A stretch of 64,000 nt of DNA, taken from positions 62,001 to 126,000 of the forward strand of contig JASGDY010000089.1 in NCBI GenBank assembly GCA_047606825.1, in the 5' to 3' direction. The position numbers and the translations under genes were made by a program. The notes beneath the pieces are model-generated. The model saw only the letters and a program-made list of their open reading frames with translations. It searched no databases and was not told where the DNA came from. The stretch is from Rhizosphaericola sp047606825 (GTDB lineage Bacteria > Bacteroidota > Bacteroidia > Chitinophagales > Chitinophagaceae). Shown here one piece after another: positions 34,864 through 43,327 of this stretch (position 1 is its first letter; the number at the start of each line of letters is the position of its first letter).

Positions 34864-36204
34864 ATGAAAACGTTGTTTCTTTTTCTTCAGTTGATATTGT
34901 TTTCTTTTCTGTCCTACGCACAGTTAAATACGCGGCTTATTGCATCCAAATACGGCAGCGGTATCGTGAAGATAATAAACATGGACACTTCCGGTAATTT
35001 TTTGTCAAGAGGCACCGGTTTTTTTGTGACCAATGACGGGTATATTTTTACCAATAGGCACGTCATATTTTCCTGTGTTGACGGATTCATGGAATATTAT
35101 TATCTCGATGCTTGGGGAAAAGAACAATGGACCCGTGGTAGTTATTCCGAAGCCCTTTCGGATAAATTTATGGTAAAGGCCATAAAGACTGGTTATACCA
35201 TTCCTATCATTCAGGTTTTTTATGGCAATGAGGAAAAAGACTATAAGCTGTATCTGTCGGAAGTAGTTTCCCTGGGCACGGGTTCGTTTGACGGTGCCAT
35301 ACTGAAAGTTGTCAGTGATATCGAGGGACATAGAACCAATCTTCGTTTTAATGCAGTACCGTTGGGCAATTCGGACAGTGTGCAGCAGGGCGAGCGTTTT
35401 TGCGTTTTTGGATATCCGGCACAGACCGACGATTTTAGGGGAAAAGCGTTGTTGGAGGACATGAGTACGCTGAGTACGGGCGTGATGAGCGGTTATGACT
35501 TTAACTTCAACAAAGATTATGGATTCATTAAAACGGATGCCAAAATAGACCATGGAAACAGCGGCGGTCCGGTATTTAACGAAACGAACAAAGTCATAGG
35601 CATTGCCACGGCCGGCGGTCCGGTTACCAACATAGGGCTTATAGGAGGCATCAACGGCATGTATTATGTAGCGGCAAGCGATTCCAAAATCCATAACCAG
35701 TTAATCGCAAAGGGACTGAAAGCACCGAGCAGGGCTATGTCTATCAATACTTCGCGTGGCGACAAGTTGCCTATCAAGTCTGCGGATGAGATAAATACGC
35801 TTCTGTTTGGCGTTGGCAAAAGTAACCAATCGACTACCACCCAAAATAAGGGAAAAGTGCGTGTCTATTTTTCCAATGTGACGCCGTACATGGATGCGCC
35901 GCCTGGCGTGTCACAGCAATATGCCTCTTTCAACTTTGACAAACGAAACAACAATACGGTGTACATATATGTCGATAACAACCCTAATCCGCTAAATACG
36001 AATGTATTGTATGTCTACGTATTTAAACGTAGCCATTCCGGGAAATATGAGAAGTTTAAAAATCTTGATTTCAAAGTTGACGGACGTCTCGACTATGTTT
36101 ATTTTCCTTTTGAAATTAAAGAAAAAGGAAACTTTCAGTTTGATGTCTATTCACAGGACAATGTTTTTCTCGGTTCTGGATGGGTCGAGTTTCTAAAGAA
36201 ATAG
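34864..36204 (+). CDS. exported trypsin-like serine protease
   Basis: A 446-aa protein with a signal peptide (MKTLFLFLQLILFSFLSYAQ). The protease domain (about 25-270) has the catalytic His in IFTNRHVIF, an Asp in GSFDGAILKV and the serine in DHGNSGGPVFN, the GNSGGP motif of the trypsin/DegP type. No PDZ domain is apparent. The C-terminal about 150 residues (from YFSNVTPYMDAPPG) form a beta-rich domain that I cannot name. Function: periplasmic or surface quality control, or processing of a neighbour, is an inference. Confidence 0.8.
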   Translation: MKTLFLFLQLILFSFLSYAQLNTRLIASKYGSGIVKIINMDTSGNFLSRGTGFFVTNDGYIFTNRHVIFSCVDGFMEYYYLDAWGKEQWTRGSYSEALSDKFMVKAIKTGYTIPIIQVFYGNEEKDYKLYLSEVVSLGTGSFDGAILKVVSDIEGHRTNLRFNAVPLGNSDSVQQGERFCVFGYPAQTDDFRGKALLEDMSTLSTGVMSGYDFNFNKDYGFIKTDAKIDHGNSGGPVFNETNKVIGIATAGGPVTNIGLIGGINGMYYVAASDSKIHNQLIAKGLKAPSRAMSINTSRGDKLPIKSADEINTLLFGVGKSNQSTTTQNKGKVRVYFSNVTPYMDAPPGVSQQYASFNFDKRNNNTVYIYVDNNPNPLNTNVLYVYVFKRSHSGKYEKFKNLDFKVDGRLDYVYFPFEIKEKGNFQFDVYSQDNVFLGSGWVEFLKK

Positions 36205-36358
36205 GATTGCGTTATAAGGATGCCGACTTTTGGGTGGATAGGATGTAGACCCTATGTCTTTGTTTTTTAAATGGGATATTTTTCTGTTTAGCGTTCAAAC
36301 CTATCATCAGATTTTGAAGCAATTCTGAATTTTAATTTCCATAGTTTTTTTATCCTGT

Positions 36359-36366
36359 TAACTTTG
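36359..36366 (+). promoter_or_regulatory. candidate -7 box of the peroxidase gene
   Basis: TAACTTTG fits TAnnTTTG and lies 18 nt before the ATG at 36384. The leader would be roughly 14 nt. Confidence 0.45.
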
Positions 36367-36383
36367 ACAAAAGACAAAAAGAT

Positions 36384-36863
36384 ATGGAACAGACATTCAA
36401 CCAGCTTAGTGGGGTCACGGCATCCGGGACAACTGTTGATTTCAATGATTTCAAGGGAAAAGTTGTTTTGGTTGTCAATACCGCGACAAAGTGCGGATTC
36501 ACGCCGCAGTTCGACGGGTTGCAACGGTTATACCAACAATATAAGGATCAGGGATTGGTTGTTTTGGGATTTCCCTGTGACCAGTTTGGACAACAGAACC
36601 CGGAAGGTGATGATGTTATCGAATCCGTCTGCAAGGTCAACCACGGCGTGACATTCCCTTTGATGCAGAAGTCAGATGTCAACGGTACGCATACCCATCC
36701 TGTTTTCCGTTATCTAAAAAAGGAACTTCCCGGATTCTTCGGTGGGCGCGTCCAATGGAATTTTACCAAGTTCCTTATCGACAGGAACGGCAAACCTTTC
36801 AAAAGGTATGCACCCTATACCAAGTCCGAAAAAATTGAAAAGGACATAAAACACCTATTGTAG
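36384..36863 (+). CDS. glutathione peroxidase family protein
   Basis: Thiol peroxidase of 159 aa. The catalytic Cys is in NTATKCGFTPQFDGLQ (about Cys38), the Gln/Asn in FPCDQFGQQNP and the Trp in RVQWNFTKFLIDRNG. It is the cysteine rather than the selenocysteine type. Such bacterial enzymes usually work with thioredoxin. It is a single gene with its own promoter. Confidence 0.9.
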   Translation: MEQTFNQLSGVTASGTTVDFNDFKGKVVLVVNTATKCGFTPQFDGLQRLYQQYKDQGLVVLGFPCDQFGQQNPEGDDVIESVCKVNHGVTFPLMQKSDVNGTHTHPVFRYLKKELPGFFGGRVQWNFTKFLIDRNGKPFKRYAPYTKSEKIEKDIKHLL

Positions 36864-37025
36864 CTTGACGGGGTGTGCAGTCAGGACGACCACAACTGAG
36901 GGAAGCGTAAATGTTGTTTTTCGTAAACAAAACGGTAATTTTCCTGTGTGAACAATGTCATTTACAGGTCGGATAATTAAACGGTGCGAACTGGCGGAAG
37001 TTTACGAGTACAGACGCGGATCATG

Positions 37026-37061
37026 AATAAAAATGCCCCGTCCATTGGCTAGGGGCGGGGC
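37026..37061 (-). terminator. terminator of the minus-strand small gene pair
   Basis: Read on the minus strand, GCCCCGCCCC-loop-GGACGGGGC is followed by ATTTTTATT, a GC-rich stem with a T tract just past the stop at 37074. Confidence 0.75.
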
Positions 37062-37073
37062 GGTGCAAAACAG

Positions 37074-37469
37074 TTAATGTACATAGACACTAACAGAGCC
37101 AATCTTTTTGGAAATGTCTTGTAGGGCGGCATTGAATGTATTTAGTTCATCCTTGGTAAATTTGGCAGTCTTGCCATTTACTAAATTGCCGTTTACCCTG
37201 TTTACAAGCCATTGTCGCGACTTGGAAAAATATGTTTTTGCGATATAGGATAGGTTGATGACATCGATAGCCGGAGCAATCTGTGCTTTTATTGCCATCT
37301 GCTCAATCTCCGCGCCTTTCCGGTCTAAACTATCCTTAAATTCTTTGTATAGTTTATCTTTAAAGGCAGGTTTATCCGAAACCTCGTTTGACAAAATGTC
37401 CAGTTCTTTTTCAAACGCCAAGGGATCGGACAGCCCTTTTTTTACCAACTTATCTATTCTGTTTTCCAT
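37074..37469 (-). CDS. uncharacterised small helical protein
   Basis: A 131-aa acidic/basic-rich protein (KEFKDSLDRKGAEIEQMA) with no membrane or signal segment; the composition suggests an all-helical fold. I do not recognise it. A 49-aa gene overlaps its start by 20 nt. Terminator and promoter support a real two-gene unit. Confidence 0.6.
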   Translation of the reverse strand: MENRIDKLVKKGLSDPLAFEKELDILSNEVSDKPAFKDKLYKEFKDSLDRKGAEIEQMAIKAQIAPAIDVINLSYIAKTYFSKSRQWLVNRVNGNLVNGKTAKFTKDELNTFNAALQDISKKIGSVSVYVH

Positions 37470-37599
37470 AAAAATGTTTTTTGTTTATAGATTGAGAGGG
37501 TGTTAATCCTTCCTTTTTTGTGTTTAATCTTTCCGCGATGGTTAGGTAAATCTTCAATTCGCGCTTCACCTGCTCGATTTGCTTTTTGGTGTTGTCCAT
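37450..37599 (-). CDS. small ORF of 49 aa, overlapping the next gene
   Basis: Starts at 37599 (MDNTKKQIEQVKRELKIYL) and ends with TAA inside the 131-aa gene (20-nt overlap), which suggests translational coupling. The protein is a charged helix and is not a recognised family. Support comes from the promoter just upstream (37629-37659). Coding status is plausible, not certain. Confidence 0.45.
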   Translation of the reverse strand: MDNTKKQIEQVKRELKIYLTIAERLNTKKEGLTPSQSINKKHFYGKQNR

Positions 37600-37628
37600 G
37601 CTTTTATTGTCTTAACTGTTTTGCATCA

Positions 37629-37659
37629 CAAAAATAAGATACATTTGTATATTAAACAA
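37629..37659 (-). promoter_or_regulatory. promoter of the minus-strand small gene pair
   Basis: On the minus strand TTGT (37659-37656), 19 nt, then TATTTTTG (37636-37629) fit the Bacteroidota promoter. The start would be near 37625, about 25 nt before the ATG at 37599. Confidence 0.5.
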
Positions 37660-38076
37660 GAAGTCTTTATTTTTTCTTGGAAAAAGGGGATATCTTCGAG
37701 CGATTTTGCTATTTTCCCCCAAATCGGCAAATAGATTCCTTATATGTCTATCATTTTTTGAATCTGTTTGGGGGTGGTCGGATTCGTTTGTATTTTTTAC
37801 TTCCAAAACAGAGAATAGCATGCAAAATCGGCTGGAAACAGGCTGTTTCTAAGTTGTAATGCTAGTTCTGGCATCTATAAAACGAAAAGACCCGTAGTGG
37901 AAACTACAGGCCGTCTTCGATTGCTTGCCATATGAAAAAATGTATATTCGTATTTTGTATTGCAAATATGCTAAAGAAAATCGACTTTCAATGTTAACTA
38001 ATCATAAAATTTCCAAAAAATCATAAAGATAGCCTATTTTTTGATTCGTATCACAAATATTTATAATTCTAATAAC
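37660..38076. other. gap with a terminator-like hairpin for the aminotransferase
   Basis: About 420 bp without a supported gene. On the minus strand the stretch 37915-37889 can form GTAGT-TTCC-ACTAC with flanking CC/GG and GAC/GTC pairs, followed by TTTTCGTTTT, a probable transcript end 160 nt beyond the aminotransferase stop. Nothing else is seen. Confidence 0.4.
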
Positions 38077-39267
38077 TTATTTGTTGGCGTACACAATCAG
38101 TGCCTGCCGTAGACAATCGACTGCCGCTTTTATTTCCTCCACATTCAACACATAAGCGAGGCGTACTTCCTTCGTTCCTGCACCGGGTGTGGAATAAAAA
38201 CCACTGCCGGGTGCCATCATGACCGTCTGCCCTTGGTATTCAAATTCTTCCAATATCCACTGGCAAAACTTATCGCAGTTGTCGATGGGCAATTGTGCCA
38301 TGACATAAAACGCCCCGCCCGGATTGGGACATTTCACGCCTGGAATCGAGTTGAGTCCATGTACCAATACGTCACGGCGGCGCAGGTATTCCGCTTTTGT
38401 CGCTTCAAAATAATCTGCTGGCAGGTCCACCGCAGCTTCCGCGAGTATCTGTTCCAGGGTCGGCGGGCAAAGCCTTGCCTGTCCAAACTTCAACACCTGC
38501 TGGATAAGTTCCTTGTTGCGGGAGACAAACGCGCCGACACGCGCACCGCAAGCGCTGTACCTTTTGCTGATGGTGTCCATCAACACGACGTTTTCGTCCG
38601 CACCCTCTAACTGCAACGCGCTGAAATGCGTGCCTTCGTAGCAAAATTCGCGGTACGCCTCGTCGGAAAAAAGAAACAGGTTGTGCCGGAGCGCAATGTC
38701 CTTCAGCGTTTCAATTTCTTCTTTTGAATATAGATAGCCCGTTGGATTGTTGGGATTGCACAACACAATCGCCTTGGTCTTGTCGGTGATGGCTTTTTCA
38801 AAAGACGCTATCGGCGGCAATGCAAATCCGTTGTCGATATAGGACGGTATCGTCACGATTTCCACGCCGGCCTCAATCGCAAAACCATTGTAGTTGGCAT
38901 AGAAAGGTTCGGGGATAATCACTTCGTCGCCGGGATTCAGACATGCCAAAAAACCAAACAGCAACGCTTCCGAACCGCCCGTCGTAATCAAAATATCTTC
39001 GTAGGAAACGTCGATGCCCACACGGTTGTAGTATTCCGCGAGCTTACGGCGGTAGCTTTCCAGCCCTGCGCTGTGTCCGTATTCCAAGACCTTCATCTGT
39101 ACGTTACGCACCGCGTCCATCGCGACAGGTGGCGTTTCGATATCCGGCTGTCCGATATTGAGGTGGTAGACTTTCGTGCCTTTCTTCTTTGCGGCCTCGG
39201 CGAAAGGAACGAGTTTGCGTATGGGGGAAGCGGGCATTTCCATTGCCCTTTTACTTAACTGTATCAT
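38077..39267 (-). CDS. PLP-dependent aminotransferase (class I/II)
   Basis: Aspartate-aminotransferase-fold enzyme of 396 aa. The PLP-binding lysine is in DTISKRYSACGARVG (about 235), NPNNPTGYLYSKEE and the FSDEAYREF block are conserved, and the N-terminus MIQLSKRAMEMPASPIRKL is usual for this Bacteroidota group. Substrate specificity (aspartate, alanine or aromatic) cannot be decided. The TTG at 39279 gives four extra codons; the ATG at 39267 is used. Monocistronic by spacing. Confidence 0.9.
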   Translation of the reverse strand: MIQLSKRAMEMPASPIRKLVPFAEAAKKKGTKVYHLNIGQPDIETPPVAMDAVRNVQMKVLEYGHSAGLESYRRKLAEYYNRVGIDVSYEDILITTGGSEALLFGFLACLNPGDEVIIPEPFYANYNGFAIEAGVEIVTIPSYIDNGFALPPIASFEKAITDKTKAIVLCNPNNPTGYLYSKEEIETLKDIALRHNLFLFSDEAYREFCYEGTHFSALQLEGADENVVLMDTISKRYSACGARVGAFVSRNKELIQQVLKFGQARLCPPTLEQILAEAAVDLPADYFEATKAEYLRRRDVLVHGLNSIPGVKCPNPGGAFYVMAQLPIDNCDKFCQWILEEFEYQGQTVMMAPGSGFYSTPGAGTKEVRLAYVLNVEEIKAAVDCLRQALIVYANK

Positions 39268-39376
39268 TGGAATTGTCAATTTAGAATGGTGATTGATGAA
39301 TTGATATTTGTGTTTGAAAATGTAGAACGCCTAATACAACAATTCCCGGATTTCATTTTCAAACTAAATTATCAAA

Positions 39377-40318
39377 TCAGACTCCCAGCTTCTTTTCCAC
39401 AAGGTAATTGTTCCTGTCCACGGCGTTGCGGCTGACTAGCTCGCCGACAAACCCTGCGAGGAAAAGCTGCATACCCAAAATGGTCATTGTCAGCGCAATA
39501 TAGAATGCCGGCTTGTTGGTCAGTCCCATGCCATGTGAAAATATTTTGGCAAAAATCAGGTAAAAGCTGATCGCGAAACCGATGAAAAAACACACTGAAC
39601 CCCACAAGCCAAAAAAGTGCATCGGGCGTTTTCCAAACTTGCCCATGAATGTCGCCGTCGCCAAGTCCAGAAAACCGTGGATAAACCTGTCCCATCCAAA
39701 CTTGGAAACGCCAAACTTGCGCGCGCGGTGTTCCACGACACGCTCACCGATCTTTTTGAAACCGGCCCATTTCGCCAACACAGGAATGTTGCGGTGCATG
39801 TCGCCGTACACTTCAATGCTTTTCACCACGTTGAGGCGGTAGGCTTTGAGGCCGCAGTTGAAGTCGTGCAAAGGTATTTTGGAAACCTTGCGTGCGACGG
39901 CGTTGAATATTTTGGAAGGGAGATTTTTTGTGAGCTTGTTGTCGTAACGCACTTTTTTCCAGCCGCTGACGAGGTCGTAACCGTCAATCACGACTTGGTT
40001 GTAAAGCCCCGGGATTTCGTCCGGCGAGTCCTGCATGTCGGCGTCCATCGTGATGACGACGTCGCCCTGCACCGCCTTGAATCCGACGTTCAGCGCGGCG
40101 GATTTGCCATAGTTGCGCTGGAACTTGATGGCTTTAAATTCCGGATGTTGCTGTCGTATCAGTTCGATGACGTTCCAACTGTTGTCCGTGCTGCCGTCGT
40201 CGATGAACAGGACTTCATACGAATAGTTGTTTTCCTGCATGACACGTACAATCCACTCGCTCAGTTCGGGTAGCGACTCGTCTTCGTTGAAAAGTGGTAT
40301 GACTATCGAAATATCCAT
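39377..40318 (-). CDS. glycosyltransferase family 2, polyprenyl-phosphate sugar transferase type
   Basis: A 313-aa membrane-bound GT-A enzyme. It opens DISIVIPLFNEDESLPEL, has the nucleotide-sugar acidic motif VITMDADMQDSP (DAD) and then the ArnC/DPM1-type YDLVSGWKKVRYDNKL. Two hydrophobic helices end the protein (about 237-260 and 270-295). It is likely to attach a sugar to undecaprenyl phosphate for envelope glycans. The ATG at 40318 is used; 17 codons upstream are leader-like. Confidence 0.87.
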   Translation of the reverse strand: MDISIVIPLFNEDESLPELSEWIVRVMQENNYSYEVLFIDDGSTDNSWNVIELIRQQHPEFKAIKFQRNYGKSAALNVGFKAVQGDVVITMDADMQDSPDEIPGLYNQVVIDGYDLVSGWKKVRYDNKLTKNLPSKIFNAVARKVSKIPLHDFNCGLKAYRLNVVKSIEVYGDMHRNIPVLAKWAGFKKIGERVVEHRARKFGVSKFGWDRFIHGFLDLATATFMGKFGKRPMHFFGLWGSVCFFIGFAISFYLIFAKIFSHGMGLTNKPAFYIALTMTILGMQLFLAGFVGELVSRNAVDRNNYLVEKKLGV

Positions 40319-40418
40319 TGATGAATTGTGAATTGAGAATGCAGAATTTTGGTTCCGTTCTCCGCACAATCTCCCGAAAGAGACTTTGCGGGGAGAAATA
40401 ACCGTCGCATCTCCCCGC

Positions 40419-40450
40419 TCTTTTAGGAGAGGGGTCGGGGGTGAGGTTTT
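40419..40450. repeat. half copy of the 14508 palindromic element
   Basis: TTTTAGGAGAGGGGTCGGGG with GTGAGGTTTT at its end matches the right arm of the element at 14508-14608. The left arm is not complete here. Confidence 0.5.
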
Positions 40451-40966
40451 TTATCCCTGTGGGAAAGGCTGTTGCGGATTCTTTTTGGCGATGGCGGCAG
40501 CGATAAGCGAACCGATTGCACCCAATATCGCATAGCCTAGTATCACGCCTCCAATCATGAAAACCATAAACCCTTTTTTCATAAAAGCCAGCGACTGCGA
40601 AATCTGTTCGTCGGAAAGTGTTCCGGATTTTTCCAGTTCCTTTCTACTGATGTCCATCATCTGGTCTTCCATATTCGGAAAGATAACCTTGAAAGACAAC
40701 ACAGACCAGATGATTACCAACAAAGTGACAATAGCATTGACTTTGAAACAATGCGCAAATACGTTTCCAAAGGTGACATTTCCGTTGTTTTCCTTAGAAA
40801 ACAAATTGCCACTGACAATCAGCCCAATAAACAAGATAAGATACGATACGTAACTAAGACCTTTGTTCATCATCTGTCCAGTCAAATACAATGTCGTGGA
40901 ATAGACAATCAGGATAAGGCCTATAATTGCACCTTTTAGGATATGGGAAGTCTTTTTCTGTTCCAT
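40451..40966 (-). CDS. DUF4199 membrane protein
   Basis: A 171-aa protein with four membrane helices (about 11-31, 38-56, 74-92, 132-158) and the DUF4199 pattern around VTFGNVFAHCFKVNAIVT. The function is unknown. It is 5 nt downstream of the preceding dihydroorotase-like gene in transcription order and is probably cotranscribed with it. Confidence 0.8.
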   Translation of the reverse strand: MEQKKTSHILKGAIIGLILIVYSTTLYLTGQMMNKGLSYVSYLILFIGLIVSGNLFSKENNGNVTFGNVFAHCFKVNAIVTLLVIIWSVLSFKVIFPNMEDQMMDISRKELEKSGTLSDEQISQSLAFMKKGFMVFMIGGVILGYAILGAIGSLIAAAIAKKNPQQPFPQG

Positions 40967-40971
40967 ATTTA

Positions 40972-42234
40972 TTAGTTTAAAATTAAATTATTTTTTGAAA
41001 CAATTCCCGTAATCGAGCCGTTCAATTCCTGTCCAAAGAAAGGAGAATTGAGCGATTTGCTTTTGTTGTTTTCCTTTGTCAACAGGGTTTTCCCCTTCGG
41101 GTCAAAGATGGTCAGGGCGGCGACATTGCCCGTTTTGATGCCTGCACCGCCCAAGCCGAAAAGCTGGCGCATGTTGGTGGAAAACAATGCCACGATTTGT
41201 TCTGGTTGCAGTTCTGGAATCGCAGTCTGTACCGCTGCATACGCCGTCTGCAAACTGGTCGTCCCGTTTTTGGCGTATTCAAATTCGATGGTCTTGTCAT
41301 CCCAGTGCTGCGGGAAATGGTGTGCCGCGATGGCATCCACCTTGTTGTCCGACACCAACTTGCGCAATGCGTCGCGGTCGGCCCTTGTCCTTAGCGGAGG
41401 GTTAAACTTGAAATTGGCGTCATACGTCACCACGTCTTCGTCGCAGTACATCAGATGGTGCGGCGTCACGCTAAACGTGACGCGCAACCCCTCTTCCTTG
41501 GCATTCAATATCAGTTCCGCGCCACGTTGCGTACTCACGCCCGTGATATGCAATCGGCTATCCGCGTAACGTAGCAGCTCGATTTCACGTTGTATGAATA
41601 TCTCCTCGCCAATGGCCGGAATGCCCGGCAAACCTAAGCGTGTAGAGACAACGCCCTCGTTGACCAGCCCGTGCGCACCGATGGAATTTTCAAAAGGCTG
41701 CTGTATCAACACGCCGTCAAACGACTTGACGTATTGCATAACTTTGAGGAACAGGCCGGCGGACTGCACCGGATACAGGCCGTCGGTGAAGGCAACCGCG
41801 CCGCTTTGGTACATGTCGTACATTTCGGAAATTTCCTTGCCTTCTATCTGTTTCGTCGCGGCACCAAGTGGACGGACGTTGATGGGCAGCCTGTCCGATT
41901 TCTGTACGATATATTCCACGAAAGACTTGCTGTCAATCACGGGCTTGGTATTGGGCAGGACAAACACGTCGGTATATCCACCTGCCATCGCTGCCGCAGT
42001 GCCCGTTTCGACCGTTTCCTTTTGCTCCATGCCTGGGTCGTTGAAATGGGAAAATATGTCCACAAATCCCGGTGCGATTATTTTTCCTTCTAGGTCCAAT
42101 GTCTTGTCAGCGTTTTGTTCAATAGCATTTTCAATCAGGTTGACAGTGCCATTCTTTATAAAAATATCTTTGGTGGAACGGTGATGCTCGGATGTTGTAT
42201 CTATAATGTAGGCATTGCGCAGAAGAATATCCAT
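40972..42234 (-). CDS. dihydroorotase homologue with degenerate metal site
   Basis: Amidohydrolase-fold protein of 420 aa in the class I dihydroorotase lineage: GKIIAPGFVDIFSHFNDPG, then FVLPNTKPVIDSK, the VTPHHLMYCDED block and a C-terminal TIFDPKG strand. The usual DxHxH ligand pair reads DIFSH (first His is Phe), the HVS histidine reads GVS, and the last TDHAP aspartate region reads AAHHFP. Several catalytic or metal ligands are therefore lost, as in PyrX-type non-catalytic homologues that support aspartate transcarbamoylase; true dihydroorotase activity should not be assumed. The ATG at 42234 is used; the longer frame to 42387 is the antisense of the tRNA gene. Confidence 0.8.
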   Translation of the reverse strand: MDILLRNAYIIDTTSEHHRSTKDIFIKNGTVNLIENAIEQNADKTLDLEGKIIAPGFVDIFSHFNDPGMEQKETVETGTAAAMAGGYTDVFVLPNTKPVIDSKSFVEYIVQKSDRLPINVRPLGAATKQIEGKEISEMYDMYQSGAVAFTDGLYPVQSAGLFLKVMQYVKSFDGVLIQQPFENSIGAHGLVNEGVVSTRLGLPGIPAIGEEIFIQREIELLRYADSRLHITGVSTQRGAELILNAKEEGLRVTFSVTPHHLMYCDEDVVTYDANFKFNPPLRTRADRDALRKLVSDNKVDAIAAHHFPQHWDDKTIEFEYAKNGTTSLQTAYAAVQTAIPELQPEQIVALFSTNMRQLFGLGGAGIKTGNVAALTIFDPKGKTLLTKENNKSKSLNSPFFGQELNGSITGIVSKNNLILN

Positions 42235-42290
42235 AATTGACAAAAAAGAAATTTTTGGCGCAAGATAGTCTGAAATTTGCAAAAAGCCAT

Positions 42291-42298
42291 TACATTTG
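42291..42298 (+). promoter_or_regulatory. -7 box of the tRNA gene
   Basis: TACATTTG matches TAnnTTTG 20 nt before the tRNA 5' end; TCTG at 42269-42272 is the -33 candidate, with an 18-nt spacer. Confidence 0.55.
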
Positions 42299-42318
42299 CC
42301 ACCCCAACAAAAAAACAT

Positions 42319-42392
42319 CGGGATGTAGCGCAGGCCGGTAGCGCGTTCGTATGGGGTGCGAGAGGTCGCTGGTTCGAATCCAGTCATCCCGA
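42319..42392 (+). tRNA. tRNA-Pro (anticodon GGG)
   Basis: A complete cloverleaf folds: acceptor CGGGATG/CATCCCG, D-stem GCGC/GCGC, anticodon stem TTCGT/GCGAG with loop ATGGGGT (anticodon GGG), variable AGGTC, T-stem GCTGG/CCAGT with loop TTCGAAT. The discriminator is A. CCA is not encoded. Reads CCC and CCU proline codons. Confidence 0.95.
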
Positions 42393-42416
42393 CTGACAGG
42401 CCGCTTCAAGACGGCG

Positions 42417-42451
42417 AAAAGTCCATAAAACATAGTTTTATGGACTTTTTT
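42417..42451 (+). terminator. terminator of tRNA-Pro
   Basis: AAAAGTCCATAAAAC-ATA-GTTTTATGGACTTTT is a perfect stem of about 15 bp ending in a T run, 25 nt after the tRNA. Confidence 0.85.
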
Positions 42452-42741
42452 CATTTATCCTCTTTATTGCCATGCCAATTCAATGTAAATCAATGCAAGG
42501 TCCCGGTGGACTATTCCTTGAACTCCGGACTGTCCGTAAATTAGTTCACGGAATCCTCACAACAAAATGTGGTTCAACGTGTTGTCCCAATTTTATTTGA
42601 ACCGTTTCGATGGGTAGGTTTTGAAGGCCATTTGTTACCTTTTTAAATTTATTTCTTACGAAAGCGGAGAGCTAACCGTACAGCAGCTTAAATTTTATTT
42701 AATTAATTTTTTAATTTTTTTTCTGTTAAAAAAAAAGGACG

Positions 42742-42749
42742 TACATTTG
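42742..42749 (+). promoter_or_regulatory. candidate -7 box of the sulfatase PUL
   Basis: TACATTTG matches TAnnTTTG; TTCTG at 42721-42725 is a weak -33 candidate with a 16-nt spacer. It lies about 580 nt before the SusC start, which implies a long structured leader. Confidence 0.45.
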
Positions 42750-42825
42750 TCTATCTTATTTATAGACTTTTGATATTGATGAACTTGTTTCACAGTAATT
42801 AAACAGTAAATCTTCTAAAACAAAA

Positions 42826-42851
42826 GGGGGGGCGTTGGCCCGCCTCCCCCC
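42826..42851 (+). other. GC-rich hairpin in the PUL leader
   Basis: GGGGGGGCG-TTGGCC-CGCCTCCCCCC forms a very stable stem about 75 nt downstream of the -7 box and 57 nt before the small ORF. It may be an attenuator or a protein/RNA target. A similar arrangement occurs at 63271-63297. Confidence 0.5.
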
Positions 42852-42908
42852 AGTTAAGTTCTAATACGATTCTTATAACCTATTATTTAATCTTAACAGT
42901 TCAAAATT

Positions 42909-43088
42909 ATGGAAAAGAAATGGTTTTATCCAAGTCTTCGGTTTTTGTATCGCTGCCAGCACTATAATGTGAAGGGCAAATCGCGGTATTTTATTGCTGC
43001 TTTTAGATGGATTGTCACAATTACGCTCAATCAGTATTGTTGTCGTTTTGAAACTATATCTGATTGTATCACAAATGATTACAACTAA
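42909..43088 (+). CDS. small ORF in the PUL leader (59 aa)
   Basis: A 59-codon frame from ATG to TAA, cationic and aromatic (MEKKWFYPSLRFLYRCQHYN, later NQYCCRFET). No signal peptide or known family. It lies between the leader hairpin and SusC, with a 239-nt gap to the receptor gene. It may be a leader peptide or a chance ORF. The gap 43089-43327 contains GGAGGC...GCCTCC pairing near 43262-43292 and no other ORF. Confidence 0.3.
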   Translation: MEKKWFYPSLRFLYRCQHYNVKGKSRYFIAAFRWIVTITLNQYCCRFETISDCITNDYN

Positions 43089-43327
43089 TCTCTACTGGGG
43101 TTTAAAATAGCAATGATTTAAGCGGGCTTTTGCTTGCCTAAATTGATATGACACAAATAATATTATAAGATATGCCATCCCATGAGGGTGTCTGGCTTCT
43201 TTTTGATTATTTGTCTGGCTACGGGCATTCCGCTTAATTTAAACTACCATCTTGTTCGCCAGGAGGCATAACGACTATTTAAGAAGCCTCCCGGTCACCC
43301 AATTTCTGGATTATTCAATACTTGAAA

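Noticed and set aside
42235..42387. N-terminal extension of the dihydroorotase frame (MTGFEPATSRTPYERATG...)
   Set aside because: It is the antisense translation of the tRNA-Pro gene at 42319-42392, a well-known spurious protein start; the ATG at 42234 begins the family sequence.
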